Below are positions 41,882-50,169 of a stretch of DNA of 64,000 nt, one piece after another; the stretch's first letter is position 1, and every line of letters starts with the position of its first letter. The position numbers and the translations under genes are program-made. Under the pieces are notes generated by a model. That model was not told where the DNA came from, ran no database searches, and saw only the letters and a program-made list of their open reading frames with translations. The stretch comes from Microlunatus elymi (lineage in GTDB: Bacteria > Actinomycetota > Actinomycetes > Propionibacteriales > Propionibacteriaceae). The stretch spans positions 3,844,001 to 3,908,000 of the forward strand of contig NZ_CP041692.1 in assembly GCF_007362775.1 (NCBI RefSeq), given 5' to 3'.

Positions 41882-42643
41882 ATGGATCTTCAGCTGAAGG
41901 ATCGGGTGTTCGTCGTCACCGCCGCCAGCGCGGGGTTGGGCCGGGCCACGGCCGCCCAACTGGTGGCCGAGGGCGGCAAGGTCGTGCTAGTCGCCCGCCG
42001 GGGTGACGTGCTGGACGAGGCGGTGGCCGAGTTCGGTGCGTCCTCGGCGGTTGCGGTCGCTGCCGATCTGGCCGATCCGCAGACACCGAGACTGGCCTGC
42101 CGTACGGCGTTGGACACCTTCGGTCGTTTGGACGGGGCGCTGATCAGCGTCGGCGGCCCACCCGCCGGACCGGTCGCCGAGATCACCGACGAGCAGTGGC
42201 TGGGCGGGTTCGAGTCGGTCTTCCTCGCTGCCGTTCGTACCGTCAGAGCGGTGATCGAGCACGGCACCGCGGCGGACCTGGCGATCGCCTGCGTGCTGTC
42301 CACCTCGGCGCTGTCGCCGATGCCGAAGATGGCCGTCTCGAACGGTCTGCGGCCGGGCCTGAGCATGGTGATCAAGCAGCTGGCGGACGAGCACGGTCCG
42401 GACGGGGTCCGGATCAACGGGCTGCTGCCCGGCCGGATCGCCACCGAACGCATCACCTATCTGGACTCGCTGGCCGACGATCCGAAGGCCGCCGAAGCCG
42501 AGAGCGCGGCCCGGATCCCGTTGCGTCGCTACGGCGAACCGGAGGAATTCGGCCGGGTCGCCGCCTTCCTGCTCTCCCCCGCGGCCTCGTACGTCAGTGG
42601 CAGTTTGATCGCCGTCGACGGCGGATCGTTGCGTGCGCTCTGA
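41882..42643 (+). CDS. SDR family oxidoreductase with atypical active site
   Basis: 253 residues. The Rossmann motif is TAASAGLG (usually TGxxxGxG), and NAG is replaced by SVGGPP. Where the catalytic Y-x-x-x-K belongs, the sequence reads S153-N-G-L-R157 in KMAVSNGLRPGL. PGRIATERI and the C-terminal SPAASYVSGSLIAVDGGSLRAL are normal for the fold. This subfamily lacks the standard Tyr/Lys pair, so classical hydride-transfer chemistry is doubtful. It starts 14 bp after SURF1 and ends 5 bp before rlmA. Confidence 0.85.
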   Translation: MDLQLKDRVFVVTAASAGLGRATAAQLVAEGGKVVLVARRGDVLDEAVAEFGASSAVAVAADLADPQTPRLACRTALDTFGRLDGALISVGGPPAGPVAEITDEQWLGGFESVFLAAVRTVRAVIEHGTAADLAIACVLSTSALSPMPKMAVSNGLRPGLSMVIKQLADEHGPDGVRINGLLPGRIATERITYLDSLADDPKAAEAESAARIPLRRYGEPEEFGRVAAFLLSPAASYVSGSLIAVDGGSLRAL

Positions 42644-42647
42644 CTCG

Positions 42648-43484
42648 ATGAGTCTGGAACGGATCGTCGACCTGCTGCAGTGTCCACACTGCCGGCAGCC
42701 GGTGACGATCATCGACCGGGCCCTGCGCTGCAGTGCCGGCCACAGCTTCGACATCGCCCGCCAGGGCTACGTCAACCTGTTGACCAAACCGGCACCGGCC
42801 AATGCCGACACGTCGACCATGATCGCCGCCCGGGAGCGCTTCCTGGCCGGTGATCACTACCGACCTGTGGCAGAGCGGATCGCTGCCCTGGCAGAGGATC
42901 TGGCGGTGCGCGACGAGTCGGTGATCGTCGAGCCCGGCGCCGGCACCGGCTACTACCTCGGCCGGGTCGTTGATCAACTTTCCGGAGCCCGCGGTGTCGC
43001 CGCCGACCTGTCCGCGGCCGGTTGCCAGCGGGCCGCGCGGATCCACGATCGGATCGGTGCCGTGGTTGCCGACACCTGGGCCGGACTGCCGATCAAGGAC
43101 GACAGCGCAGACTTGATCATGGTCGTCTTCGCACCGCGCAACCCGGCCGACTTCGCCCGGATCCTCCGTACCGGTGGACGATTGGTGGTGGTCGCCGCCG
43201 GGCCGGATCACCTGACCGAGATCCGGGCGCCGCTCGGACTGCTGGATGTCCAACCGGACAAGCAGCACCGGCTGACCGAGTCGCTGGCCGACCACTTCAC
43301 CCTCGAACACACCGAGCAGCTCACCGGATCGATGATCTTGACCGCCGACAACCTGTACGACCTGGTGTCGATGGGCCCGAACGCGCACCATCAGGGCGAT
43401 GATCTTCGGACGCGGATCGACCGGATGACGGCGCAGATTCCGGTCACCCGGCAGATCGAGCTTTTCGTCTTCCGGCGGCAGTAG
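42648..43484 (+). CDS. 23S rRNA (guanine-N1)-methyltransferase, RlmA/TlrB type
   Basis: 278 residues. Zinc-binding N-terminus with Cys12 and Cys15 (CPHC), Cys28 and His32 (CSAGH). The S-adenosylmethionine site is VEPGAGTGYYL, and VVFAPRNPADFAR is the next conserved block. RlmA methylates G745 or G748 of 23S rRNA, sometimes giving macrolide/mycinosyl antibiotic resistance. The ATG at 42648 lies 5 bp after the SDR stop. Whether it is the G745 or G748 enzyme cannot be told. Confidence 0.9.
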   Translation: MSLERIVDLLQCPHCRQPVTIIDRALRCSAGHSFDIARQGYVNLLTKPAPANADTSTMIAARERFLAGDHYRPVAERIAALAEDLAVRDESVIVEPGAGTGYYLGRVVDQLSGARGVAADLSAAGCQRAARIHDRIGAVVADTWAGLPIKDDSADLIMVVFAPRNPADFARILRTGGRLVVVAAGPDHLTEIRAPLGLLDVQPDKQHRLTESLADHFTLEHTEQLTGSMILTADNLYDLVSMGPNAHHQGDDLRTRIDRMTAQIPVTRQIELFVFRRQ

Positions 43485-43561
43485 GTCATCGGCACGGACC
43501 GTCCGGGAGAGCCAGAAACCGCCTGGACACAACGAGTCGCGCCTTGCCAGACTGCCTGCCC

Positions 43562-44041
43562 GTGATCATGGACGAGCAGGTACGTCGGTTTCTGCACAGT
43601 CGCGGCGTCGAACCGACCGGCGTCGTGATCACCCGGCTGGACGGCGGCGAGATCAACGACAACTGGCTGATCGAGACCGCCGGTGAAGCTTGGGTGCTGC
43701 GGCATTACCGCCGGACCTGGGATCCGCAGGAGGCGTTCCTGGCCTACGAGCTGGGTGCACTGGTCAGCAACTTCGGCAAGGACCTTGATCGCCGGGTCGA
43801 CGTCGACCGGGTGCTGGAGTTGATCATGGCGTACGACGCGGTGCGCCCACTCACCGGCGCCGAACGTTCGGTGCTTCCCGAGCTGCTCACCGCGCACGCC
43901 GGCTGCGACGCGATCCGGGTGCTCTCGACCTGGATCGCCGGCGGCCGTGACGACATCAACGTCCTGGACAGCTACAGCGCCCGCGAACTGCTGGACCTCC
44001 ACCTGCTGAACCAGGAACTGCACGCGGCTCTCGGCACCTGA
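43562..44041 (+). pseudogene. Phosphotransferase (APH/HSK2 type) with large internal deletion
   Basis: About 160 residues. The N-terminal half (VVITRLDGGEINDNWLIETAGEAWVLRHYRR) is the start of an APH/homoserine-kinase-II-like kinase, with the nucleotide loop and the lysine strand. After FLAYEL it jumps to a C-terminal helical piece (DRVLELIMAYDAVRPLTGAERSVLPELLTAHAG). The catalytic loop HGDxxxxN and the Mg-binding D-F/L-D motif are absent. A full enzyme would need roughly 300 residues. The deletion kept the frame, so a stable but inactive protein may be made. TTG, GTG or ATG starts at 43544-43568 are possible. Confidence 0.7.
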
Positions 44042-44128
44042 TTCCGAGAATTGACGTGTGAGTGGCGCCGATGGTTGCGAATGCGTCACATTCCCCGATC
44101 ACCCCATCGAGTGCGGGACACTGCCCGC

Positions 44129-44635
44129 ATGAAGCCGAAGCCGCGTCGACGAATTGTCGTTGTGGCGTTGGCCGGCTGTCTGGTTGCGGTGATCGCGATC
44201 GGTGGTCGGATGTTGCTGGCCGACCGCAGCCCGGATGCTCCGGACGCCGCTCCGACGGTGTTGAAACCGGGTTGCCCCGCGGTGCTGCCGGGGATCAGCG
44301 GTGCGAACCAGGACTTCTTCGACCTGATCGTCTGGGAAGGGCATACCTACCTCCGCGCCGACGACGCGCAAGGATCTACTCTTCCCGAGACGATCCGGGT
44401 CGGGAGACAGGTAACAAGGGTGGGTTGTAGCTTGACGGATCCCGCATCGACCAACGGCAACCGGGTCACCCTCCCACCCTGGCCGGACCGGGTTGCCACC
44501 GGGCTCCCCGCAGGGACACCTTTCTACGCGGTACGTGGTTTCACGTCGTCATGCGTGTTGGGTGTCGAGCACGACGCCGAGGTGATCGCCTATGTCGCCG
44601 TCGATCTCGACCACGGCGATCGACCGCTCTGCTGA
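44129..44635 (+). CDS. Small membrane-anchored or lipoprotein-like secreted protein, function unknown
   Basis: About 168 residues. A basic start (MKPKPRRR) and a hydrophobic segment IVVVALAGCLVAVIAIGGRMLL anchor it. LAGC inside that segment resembles a lipobox, but the hydrophobic stretch continues past it, so a single transmembrane anchor is more likely. The outer part has four further cysteines (PGCPAVLPG, VGCSLTDP, SSCVLG, RPLC) that could form two disulfides. No family is recognised. A hairpin follows. Confidence 0.65.
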   Translation: MKPKPRRRIVVVALAGCLVAVIAIGGRMLLADRSPDAPDAAPTVLKPGCPAVLPGISGANQDFFDLIVWEGHTYLRADDAQGSTLPETIRVGRQVTRVGCSLTDPASTNGNRVTLPPWPDRVATGLPAGTPFYAVRGFTSSCVLGVEHDAEVIAYVAVDLDHGDRPLC

Positions 44636-44662
44636 CTTCCTCGCCGACGCCGTGCTGAATGC

Positions 44663-44700
44663 GTTTCGCCCGCCCCGAGCACTCCCGGAGCGGACGAAAC
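44663..44700 (+). terminator. Hairpin downstream of the small membrane-anchored protein gene
   Basis: GTTTCGCCCGC at 44663-44673 pairs with GCGGACGAAAC at 44690-44700 with one G-T pair. It starts 28 bp after the stop at 44635 and is likely its terminator; the convergent alkylsulfatase gene ends 50 bp further on. Confidence 0.5.
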
Positions 44701-44723
44701 ACGTCAATCGGACAACCAGAAAT

Positions 44724-44764
44724 CGTCACGGAGTGACGAACCGACCAGACGTCACGGAGTGACG
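44724..44764. repeat. Duplicated small palindrome CGTCACGGAGTGACG
   Basis: CGTCACGGAGTGACG (6-bp stem, GGA loop) occurs at 44724-44738 and 44750-44764, 26 bp apart. The second copy contains the stop codon of the alkylsulfatase remnant. Both could help end convergent transcripts. Confidence 0.55.
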
Positions 44765-46632
44765 ATGGCGAAGTCCGGGTCGCCCGGATCGAGCACCGCA
44801 GCCAGCCGGGCGAGCACGTCGGCGTCGCCGGAGACCTCGACACCGGCTTGTGCCAGTGACTCCGCGGTCGGCTGCGCGAGGGCCGGCAGCGCCGCCTTGG
44901 TGGTGGTCAGGGTCAGATCCGCATCGCCCGACTGGGCGGCACTGGAGTAGGTCAGCGCCCCGTTGGACAGCCGCAGCCGGAACCGTTCGTCGGCGTCGGT
45001 CAGCACCACGTCGATGCTGAGCTTCTCGTCCCACGCCTTCGGCCCGTTGATCTGGATCGCGATCGCGTCGAACAGCATCTGCGGGCTCAGGTGCGCGATC
45101 ACGTCGGGCGCCGCCGTCACCGTCGGCGTACCGAACTGGCCCTGGCGCAACTCGTACGTGCCGGACAGGTAGAAGTTGCGCCAGGTGCCGTTCTCGGAGC
45201 CGTAGCCGAGCTGCGTACGTGTCGGCCAGCAGCTTGCGGGCGGCGGCGTGATCAGGTTCGGCGAAGACGACGTGGCCGACGACCTCGGCCACCCAGCGGT
45301 AGTCACCGGCGTCGTACGATGCCTGGGCCTTCTCCACAACAGCGTCCGCACCGCCCATGAACTCGACGTACCGCTTGCCGGCCTCGGTCGGGGTGTGCTT
45401 CCACAGGTTGGCCGGGTTGCCGTCGAACCAGCCCATGTAGCGCTGGTAGATCGCCTTCACGTCGTGGCTGACCGAGCCGTAGTAGCCCCGCGTGTTCCAG
45501 GCGTTCTCCAGCGCCGGCGGGAGCTCGATCTCTTCGGCGATCTCGACGCCGGTCAGCCCTTGTTGAGCATCCGCAGGGTCTGATCGTGCAGGTAGGCGTA
45601 CAGGTCGCGCTGGGTGGTCAGGAAGTCGACCACCCGCTCGGCACCCCAGGTCGGCCAGTGGTGCGAGGCGAAGACGGCCTCGGCCTTGCCGCCGAACAGG
45701 TCGATGGTTTCGGTCAGGTAGTTCGACCAGGCGTGCGGGTCGCGGACCACGGCGCCGCGCAGGGTCAGCAGATTGTGCAGTGTGTGGGTTGCGTCCTCGG
45801 CCGCGCAGAGCGCCTTGTGGTCGGGGAAGTAGAACAGCATCTCGGCCGGCGCCTCGGTGTTGGGCGCCATCTGGAAGACGATCCGGACCCCGTCGACGAC
45901 CTCCTCCTGGCCGGTCTTGGTGATCTCCAGGGTCGGCGCGATCAGCGTCACGGCCCCGGTGGAGGTCGTCTGTCCCAGTCCGGCGCCGACGGCGCCCTGC
46001 GGCCCGCGGTCCAGCGCGGCGCCGTACATGTAGCCGGCGCGGCGACCCATCGCGGTGCCGGCGTAGACGTTCTCGGAGACCGCGTGCTCGACGAAACCTT
46101 CCGGCGCCAACACGACCACCCGCCCGGCGTCGACGTCCTCCTGGGTGGTGACACCCTTGACGCCGCCGAAATGGTCGACATGGCAGTGGGTGTAGATCAC
46201 GCCGGTGACCGGCCGATCGCCGCGGTGCTCGCGATAGAGCGCCAAGGCGGCAGCGGCGGTCTCGGTGGAGATCAGCGGATCGATGATGATCACGCCGCGC
46301 TCGCCCTCGATGAAACTGATGTTGGACAGGTCCAGGCCGCGGACCTGGTAGATGCCCTCGACCACCTCGAACAGGCCGTCAGTGGCCACCAGGGTCGACT
46401 GCCGCCACAGGCTCGGGTTCACCGTGTCCGGGGCGTCACCCTGCAGGAACGCGTACGACGCGTTGTCCCAGACCGAGTTGCCGTCAGCGTCGTCGACCTG
46501 ACACGGCTCCAGCCGGCCGAGCAGGCCGCGCTGCGCGTTGTCGAAGTCTGTGGTGTCGGAGAACGGCAGTCGGTCACGCAGGGCCTGTTGCTGCTCGACG
46601 ATGAAACTGCTCGCTGGATTCGAATTCGCCAT
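44752..46632 (-). pseudogene. Linear primary-alkylsulfatase (SdsA/BDS1 type), broken by two frameshifts
   Basis: The N-terminal metallo-beta-lactamase half (45553-46632, about 359 residues) is intact, with THCHVDHFGG as the metal motif and NVYAGTAMGRRAGYMYGA and MLFYFPDHKALCAAEDATHTLHN as alkylsulfatase signatures. After MLNKG (near 45556) one base is missing: the next frame continues with LTGVEIAEEIELPPALENAW and the dimerisation domain. After LLADTY (near 45214) two bases are missing, and the SCP2-like C-terminal domain resumes in the first frame (QLGYGSENGTWRNFYL to FAIVTP). The two changes total 3 bp. It is either real decay or two assembly errors. An intact enzyme would cleave SDS-like alkyl sulfates. 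Confidence 0.8.
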
Positions 46633-46664
46633 AGTTCTGCATCCATCCGGTCACATCTACTCAT

Positions 46665-46691
46665 CGACCTCACCCGTTATCGGTGAGGTCG
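46665..46691. promoter_or_regulatory. 10-bp inverted repeat upstream of the alkylsulfatase
   Basis: CGACCTCACC at 46665-46674 pairs perfectly with GGTGAGGTCG at 46682-46691 across 7 bp. It lies 32 bp upstream of the alkylsulfatase start and 43 bp downstream of the ABC exporter gene, so it may be an operator for the first or the terminator of the second. Confidence 0.5.
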
Positions 46692-46733
46692 GACAGCTGT
46701 ACGTGATCTATGGCTATCAGAACCACGGCGATT

Positions 46734-48647
46734 TCAGCGGGAAGCCTCGTCGACGACGCGATCTTCGAGCACGAGTGGTCGCCCATCGGTCTGGAATTGA
46801 GTGCGGTAGAGCTCGGCGTACAGACCGCCGGCCGCCAGCAGCTGATCATGGCTGCCGGACTCGACGATCCGACCATGATCAACAACCAGGATCTGATCCG
46901 CGTTGCGGACGGTGGACAGCCGGTGCGCGATCACCAGACTGGTCCGGCCCTCCATCGCCCGGTCCAGGGCCTGCTGGACGGCGACCTCGGACTCGGAGTC
47001 CAGGTGTGCGGTCGCCTCGTCCAGGACCACGATCGGCGGTGCCTTCAGCAGCAGCCGGGCGATCGCCAGACGCTGCCGTTCACCGCCGGACAGCCGGTAA
47101 CCGCGCTCGCCCACCACGGTGTCCAGGCCGTCGGGCAGCGACGCGACAAGTTCACCGACCTGGGCCGCCCGCAACGCCTGCCACATCTCCTCCTCCGATG
47201 CCGCCGGCCGGGCGTAGGCGAGATTGTTCTTGATCGTGTCGTGAAAGAGGTGGGCGTCCTGGGTGACGTAGCCGACGGCCCGATGCAGCGAGGCCTGCTC
47301 CAGGTCGCGGACGTCGGCGCCGCCGACCCGGACCTCACCCGCCGACGCGTCGTAGAGCCGGGCCACCAGATGGGTGATGGTGGTCTTGCCGGCGCCCGAC
47401 GGACCGACCAGGGCCACCGTCTGGCCTGCCTCGGCACGGAAGTCGACGTCGTACAAGACCGGGTTGTCGGGTCGCTGTTCGGTGGTCGCGATCAGTTCCA
47501 GGCTGGCCAGCGACACCTCGTCCGGCCGCGGATAGGTGAAGGCGACATGATCGAATTCGACCGTGGCCGGCCCGGCGTAGGGCCGAGCATCGTCCCGGTC
47601 GGCGATCATCGGCTCCAGGTCGAGGACCTCGAACACCCGCTCGAAGCTGACCAGCGCGGTCATCACATCGATGCGTACGTTGGTGAGTTGGGTCAGTGGA
47701 CCGTACAGCCGCGACAGCAGCCCGGCCAGCGCGGTCAGCGTGCCCACCGTCAACGCGCCGCCGATCGCGATCACGCCGCCCACCCCGTACACCAGTGCGG
47801 TGGCCAACGCCGCGACCAGGGTCAGCGCGGTGACGAAGAGCCGTCCGTTCATGGCGATCTTGACCGACACGTCGCGGACCGCGCCGGCGCGGGTCGAGAA
47901 GGTCTCGTGCTCGTCGGCGGGACGGCCGAACAGCTTGACCAGCAAGGCCCCGCTGACGCTGAACCGCTCGGTCATCGTCTCGGCCAGTTCGCCGTTGAAC
48001 TGCATCTGCTCGCGAGTCAGCCCGGCCAGCTTGCGGCCCATGATCCGAGCCGGGATGAGGAAGATCGGCAACAACACCAACGCCGCCAGGGTCAACTGCC
48101 AACTCAGCAGCAACATCGCCACCAGGGTGGTGATCAACGTGATCGAGCTGGACACCACCGTGATCATGGTCGAGGTGAACGCCTGCTGGGCACCGATCAC
48201 ATCGGAATTGAGCCGGGACACCAGCTTGCCGGTCTGGGTGCGGCTGAAGAATGCCAGCGGCATCCGCTGAACGTGGTCGTAGACCTGAGTCCGCAGGTCG
48301 AAGATCAATCCTTCGCCGACGCGGGAGGAATACCAACGCTGCAAGACCGACAGGCCGGCGTCGGCGACGGCGAGCAAGGCGACCAGGACGGCCAACCAGA
48401 CCACCAGCCGGTAGTCCTTGCCGAGTACGCCGTGGTCGATGATGTCCTTGAACAACAGCGGTGGTACGACGCCGATCGCGGCGTCGACGATCACCACGAT
48501 CAACAGCGCGAACACCTGCCAGCGATACCGGCTGCCGAATCTGATCACCCGCCGCAGCAGGCCCTTCTTCAGCCGGTGGGACAGCACTTCACGATCATTG
48601 CGGGACATTCGTCCCATGCTGAATCCGGCCGATCCTCGCATGCTCAT
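46734..48647 (-). CDS. ABC exporter (fused permease-ATPase), homodimeric type
   Basis: About 637 residues. Basic N-terminus, six transmembrane helices (about 40-330), then the ATPase with Walker [19 protein letters not shown], signature [18 protein letters not shown], Walker [13 protein letters not shown] and H-loop IAHRLST, all intact. This single-gene layout resembles MsbA/LmrA-type exporters. [16 protein letters not shown]-like coupling regions are conserved. ATG at 48647 follows GAGGTGAGG. No regulator or substrate gene is beside it; substrate unknown. Confidence 0.88.
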   Translation of the reverse strand: MSMRGSAGFSMGRMSRNDREVLSHRLKKGLLRRVIRFGSRYRWQVFALLIVVIVDAAIGVVPPLLFKDIIDHGVLGKDYRLVVWLAVLVALLAVADAGLSVLQRWYSSRVGEGLIFDLRTQVYDHVQRMPLAFFSRTQTGKLVSRLNSDVIGAQQAFTSTMITVVSSSITLITTLVAMLLLSWQLTLAALVLLPIFLIPARIMGRKLAGLTREQMQFNGELAETMTERFSVSGALLVKLFGRPADEHETFSTRAGAVRDVSVKIAMNGRLFVTALTLVAALATALVYGVGGVIAIGGALTVGTLTALAGLLSRLYGPLTQLTNVRIDVMTALVSFERVFEVLDLEPMIADRDDARPYAGPATVEFDHVAFTYPRPDEVSLASLELIATTEQRPDNPVLYDVDFRAEAGQTVALVGPSGAGKTTITHLVARLYDASAGEVRVGGADVRDLEQASLHRAVGYVTQDAHLFHDTIKNNLAYARPAASEEEMWQALRAAQVGELVASLPDGLDTVVGERGYRLSGGERQRLAIARLLLKAPPIVVLDEATAHLDSESEVAVQQALDRAMEGRTSLVIAHRLSTVRNADQILVVDHGRIVESGSHDQLLAAGGLYAELYRTQFQTDGRPLVLEDRVVDEASR

Positions 48648-48758
48648 TCGCCTCACCTCGCACCTACTTGATCACGACAGGCGTCGGCCCGGACATCGTG
48701 TCCGATGCCCGGGCCAACGTGTGTCCTACGGCGAACTATTCCGATCGGCGGGAAACGA

Positions 48759-49259
48759 TCAACGCCGAGCGCTCTTCTTCGCCGGTGCCTTCTTGGTGGT
48801 GGTCTTCTTGGCCGCCGTCTTCTTGGCAGTGGTCTTCTTCGCCGGTGCCTTCTTGGCAGTGGTCTTCTTGGCCGGTGCCTTCTTCGCAGCGGTCTTCGCG
48901 GGTGCCTTCTTGGCGGTGGTCTTCTTGGCCGGTGCCTTCTTCGCAGCGGTCTTCGCGGGTGCCTTCTTTGCCGGTGCCTTCTTGGCCGGTGCCTTCTTCG
49001 CAGCGGTCTTCGCGGGTGCCTTCTTTGCCGGTGCCTTCTTGGTCGCCGCCTTCTTCGCCCCGCGCGTGGCACCGCCGCGGCCGCGCAACGCGACCCCCGA
49101 CTCGGCCAGCACGCCATGGACGAAACCGAACGAACGACCGGAGTCCTCGGCGATCTTGCGGATGCTCTCGCCAGCCGTGTAGCGCTTGGCGAACTGGGAT
49201 GCGAGGGTGTCTCGCTGTGAACCGGTGATCCGAGAACCCTTAGCTAGTGCCTTGGCCAC
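48759..49259 (-). CDS. Histone-H1-like DNA-binding protein (HTH domain plus Lys/Ala/Pro repeats)
   Basis: About 166 residues. The N-terminal 55 residues ([43 protein letters not shown]) form a helix-turn-helix of the type often seen in actinobacterial nucleoid proteins, followed by [12 protein letters not shown]. From about residue 66 to the end the protein is almost only Lys, Ala, Pro and Thr in AKKAPAK/AKKTTAK repeats, like histone H1 tails. It should bind DNA without strong sequence choice. GTG at 49259 has AGGAGG 4-5 bp upstream, so the longer frame is not used. The repeat number probably varies between strains. Confidence 0.88.
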   Translation of the reverse strand: MAKALAKGSRITGSQRDTLASQFAKRYTAGESIRKIAEDSGRSFGFVHGVLAESGVALRGRGGATRGAKKAATKKAPAKKAPAKTAAKKAPAKKAPAKKAPAKTAAKKAPAKKTTAKKAPAKTAAKKAPAKKTTAKKAPAKKTTAKKTAAKKTTTKKAPAKKSARR

Positions 49260-50169
49260 TCTTCCTCCTGGGTTTCCAGTCACCAAGCGGTTGCTCGATG
49301 ACGCGTCAGCCTCATGTCTTCACGAACCATGATCGTTCTTTCATGATCAATGATCAATCATTTCTAGCACCCGGCGGGTCTTTTTGTGCTAGTTCACCGC
49401 AGATCCGAGTGATCAACACCGGCCACTCGACTGATCATGATGCCGCCGAATCAGCCGTACGCTGTTGATCATCGAGGATCTCTCCGCGTCCATGATCGAC
49501 AATGCAGGAGTTGATCACGGACCGCAAGGAGCGAAGCAATATCGGCAATGATCAACTTGACCGGCCATCAGCTGCTGCCGGTGCTCGAGATCGCGCTCAT
49601 CGCCGCGACTCCCGCTCGTCCGCCGTGGGTCGTCGGCGTGGTGCGCGTGTTGGGTGGACATACCGCTTCTGCGAACCCTGCTCGTACGTCCTGTCCGCGT
49701 CCCGTCGACCGCCACCCGGGGTTGTCGAGCGGCACTCGTGGCCCGCGCCGGCCTGTGCGGCCCGCAGCCGGGTGCGTTTTCCATCCGGAGTTGGGTTCCG
49801 TCGCAGGCTCAAGCCCGGACGGCGTTCGTTTTCCATCCAGAGTTGGATTCCCTGCACGATCGTCCCGAGTGGCCTCGTTTCCATCCGCCATGGGGTTCTC
49901 TACCCGGGCCGTGCCGCGTGGTTCGTTCCAACCAACGTGGGCTCGACCCCAACGACGATTGCAGAACCTGGCGCTTCCGCATCCTCTCGGTCGAGTTTCT
50001 GATGGCGTCGGCTCGAGACCCGTTGTCCGTCAACGAGGTGATCGCCCCGCGCGCCCCTGTTCAGCGACCCCGAGCCGCCATCCGGAACCCCTGGCGATCA
50101 TCCTTCGACAATTCAGGGATCGCGGGCCTTGATCGCCGTGTCGCCTGCCCGAGAGCTGCGCTGGGTCGA
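49260..50169. other. Long non-coding region (0.9 kb) with GATC cluster and degenerate repeats
   Basis: No convincing gene. The ORFs here have no motif and cross over repeats. From 49320 to 49560 there are at least eight GATC-centred sites, many as TGATCA. From 49775 on, a 52/49-bp spaced repeat starting CGTTTTCCATCC appears three times. It lies between the histone-like gene and the ABC-F gene, both transcribed leftward. Candidates are a decayed gene, a repeat family or a DNA-binding platform. Confidence 0.5.
49775..49886. repeat. Three degenerate repeats beginning CGTTTTCCATCC
   Basis: CGTTTTCCATCC at 49775 and 49827, and CGTTTCCATCC at 49876. The first two copies continue GGAGTTGGGTTCC and AGAGTTGGATTCC. 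Steps are 52 and 49 bp. They are not in a recognised gene and could be remains of a dispersed repeat family. Confidence 0.55.

Noticed and set aside
45553-45560. Programmed -1 ribosomal frameshift in the alkylsulfatase
   Set aside because: The site AACAAGGGCTGA is not a canonical X-XXY-YYZ slippery heptamer, and a second shift downstream would also be needed, so decay or sequencing error is more likely.
46713-48671. Long rightward frame opposite the ABC exporter
   Set aside because: Shadow of the exporter; His/Gln/Asp-rich with no domain, and the exporter has all ABC motifs.
48759-49190. Possible CRISPR or tandem array at the repetitive Lys/Ala/Pro segment
   Set aside because: The repeats are irregular, in frame and encode AKKAPAK units; there are no unique spacers of constant size.
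49548-50132. ORFs in the long intergenic region, for example a 194-codon rightward frame
   Set aside because: They cross the degenerate CGTTTTCCATCC repeats, have Pro/Arg/Ser-rich composition and no motif, so they look non-coding.
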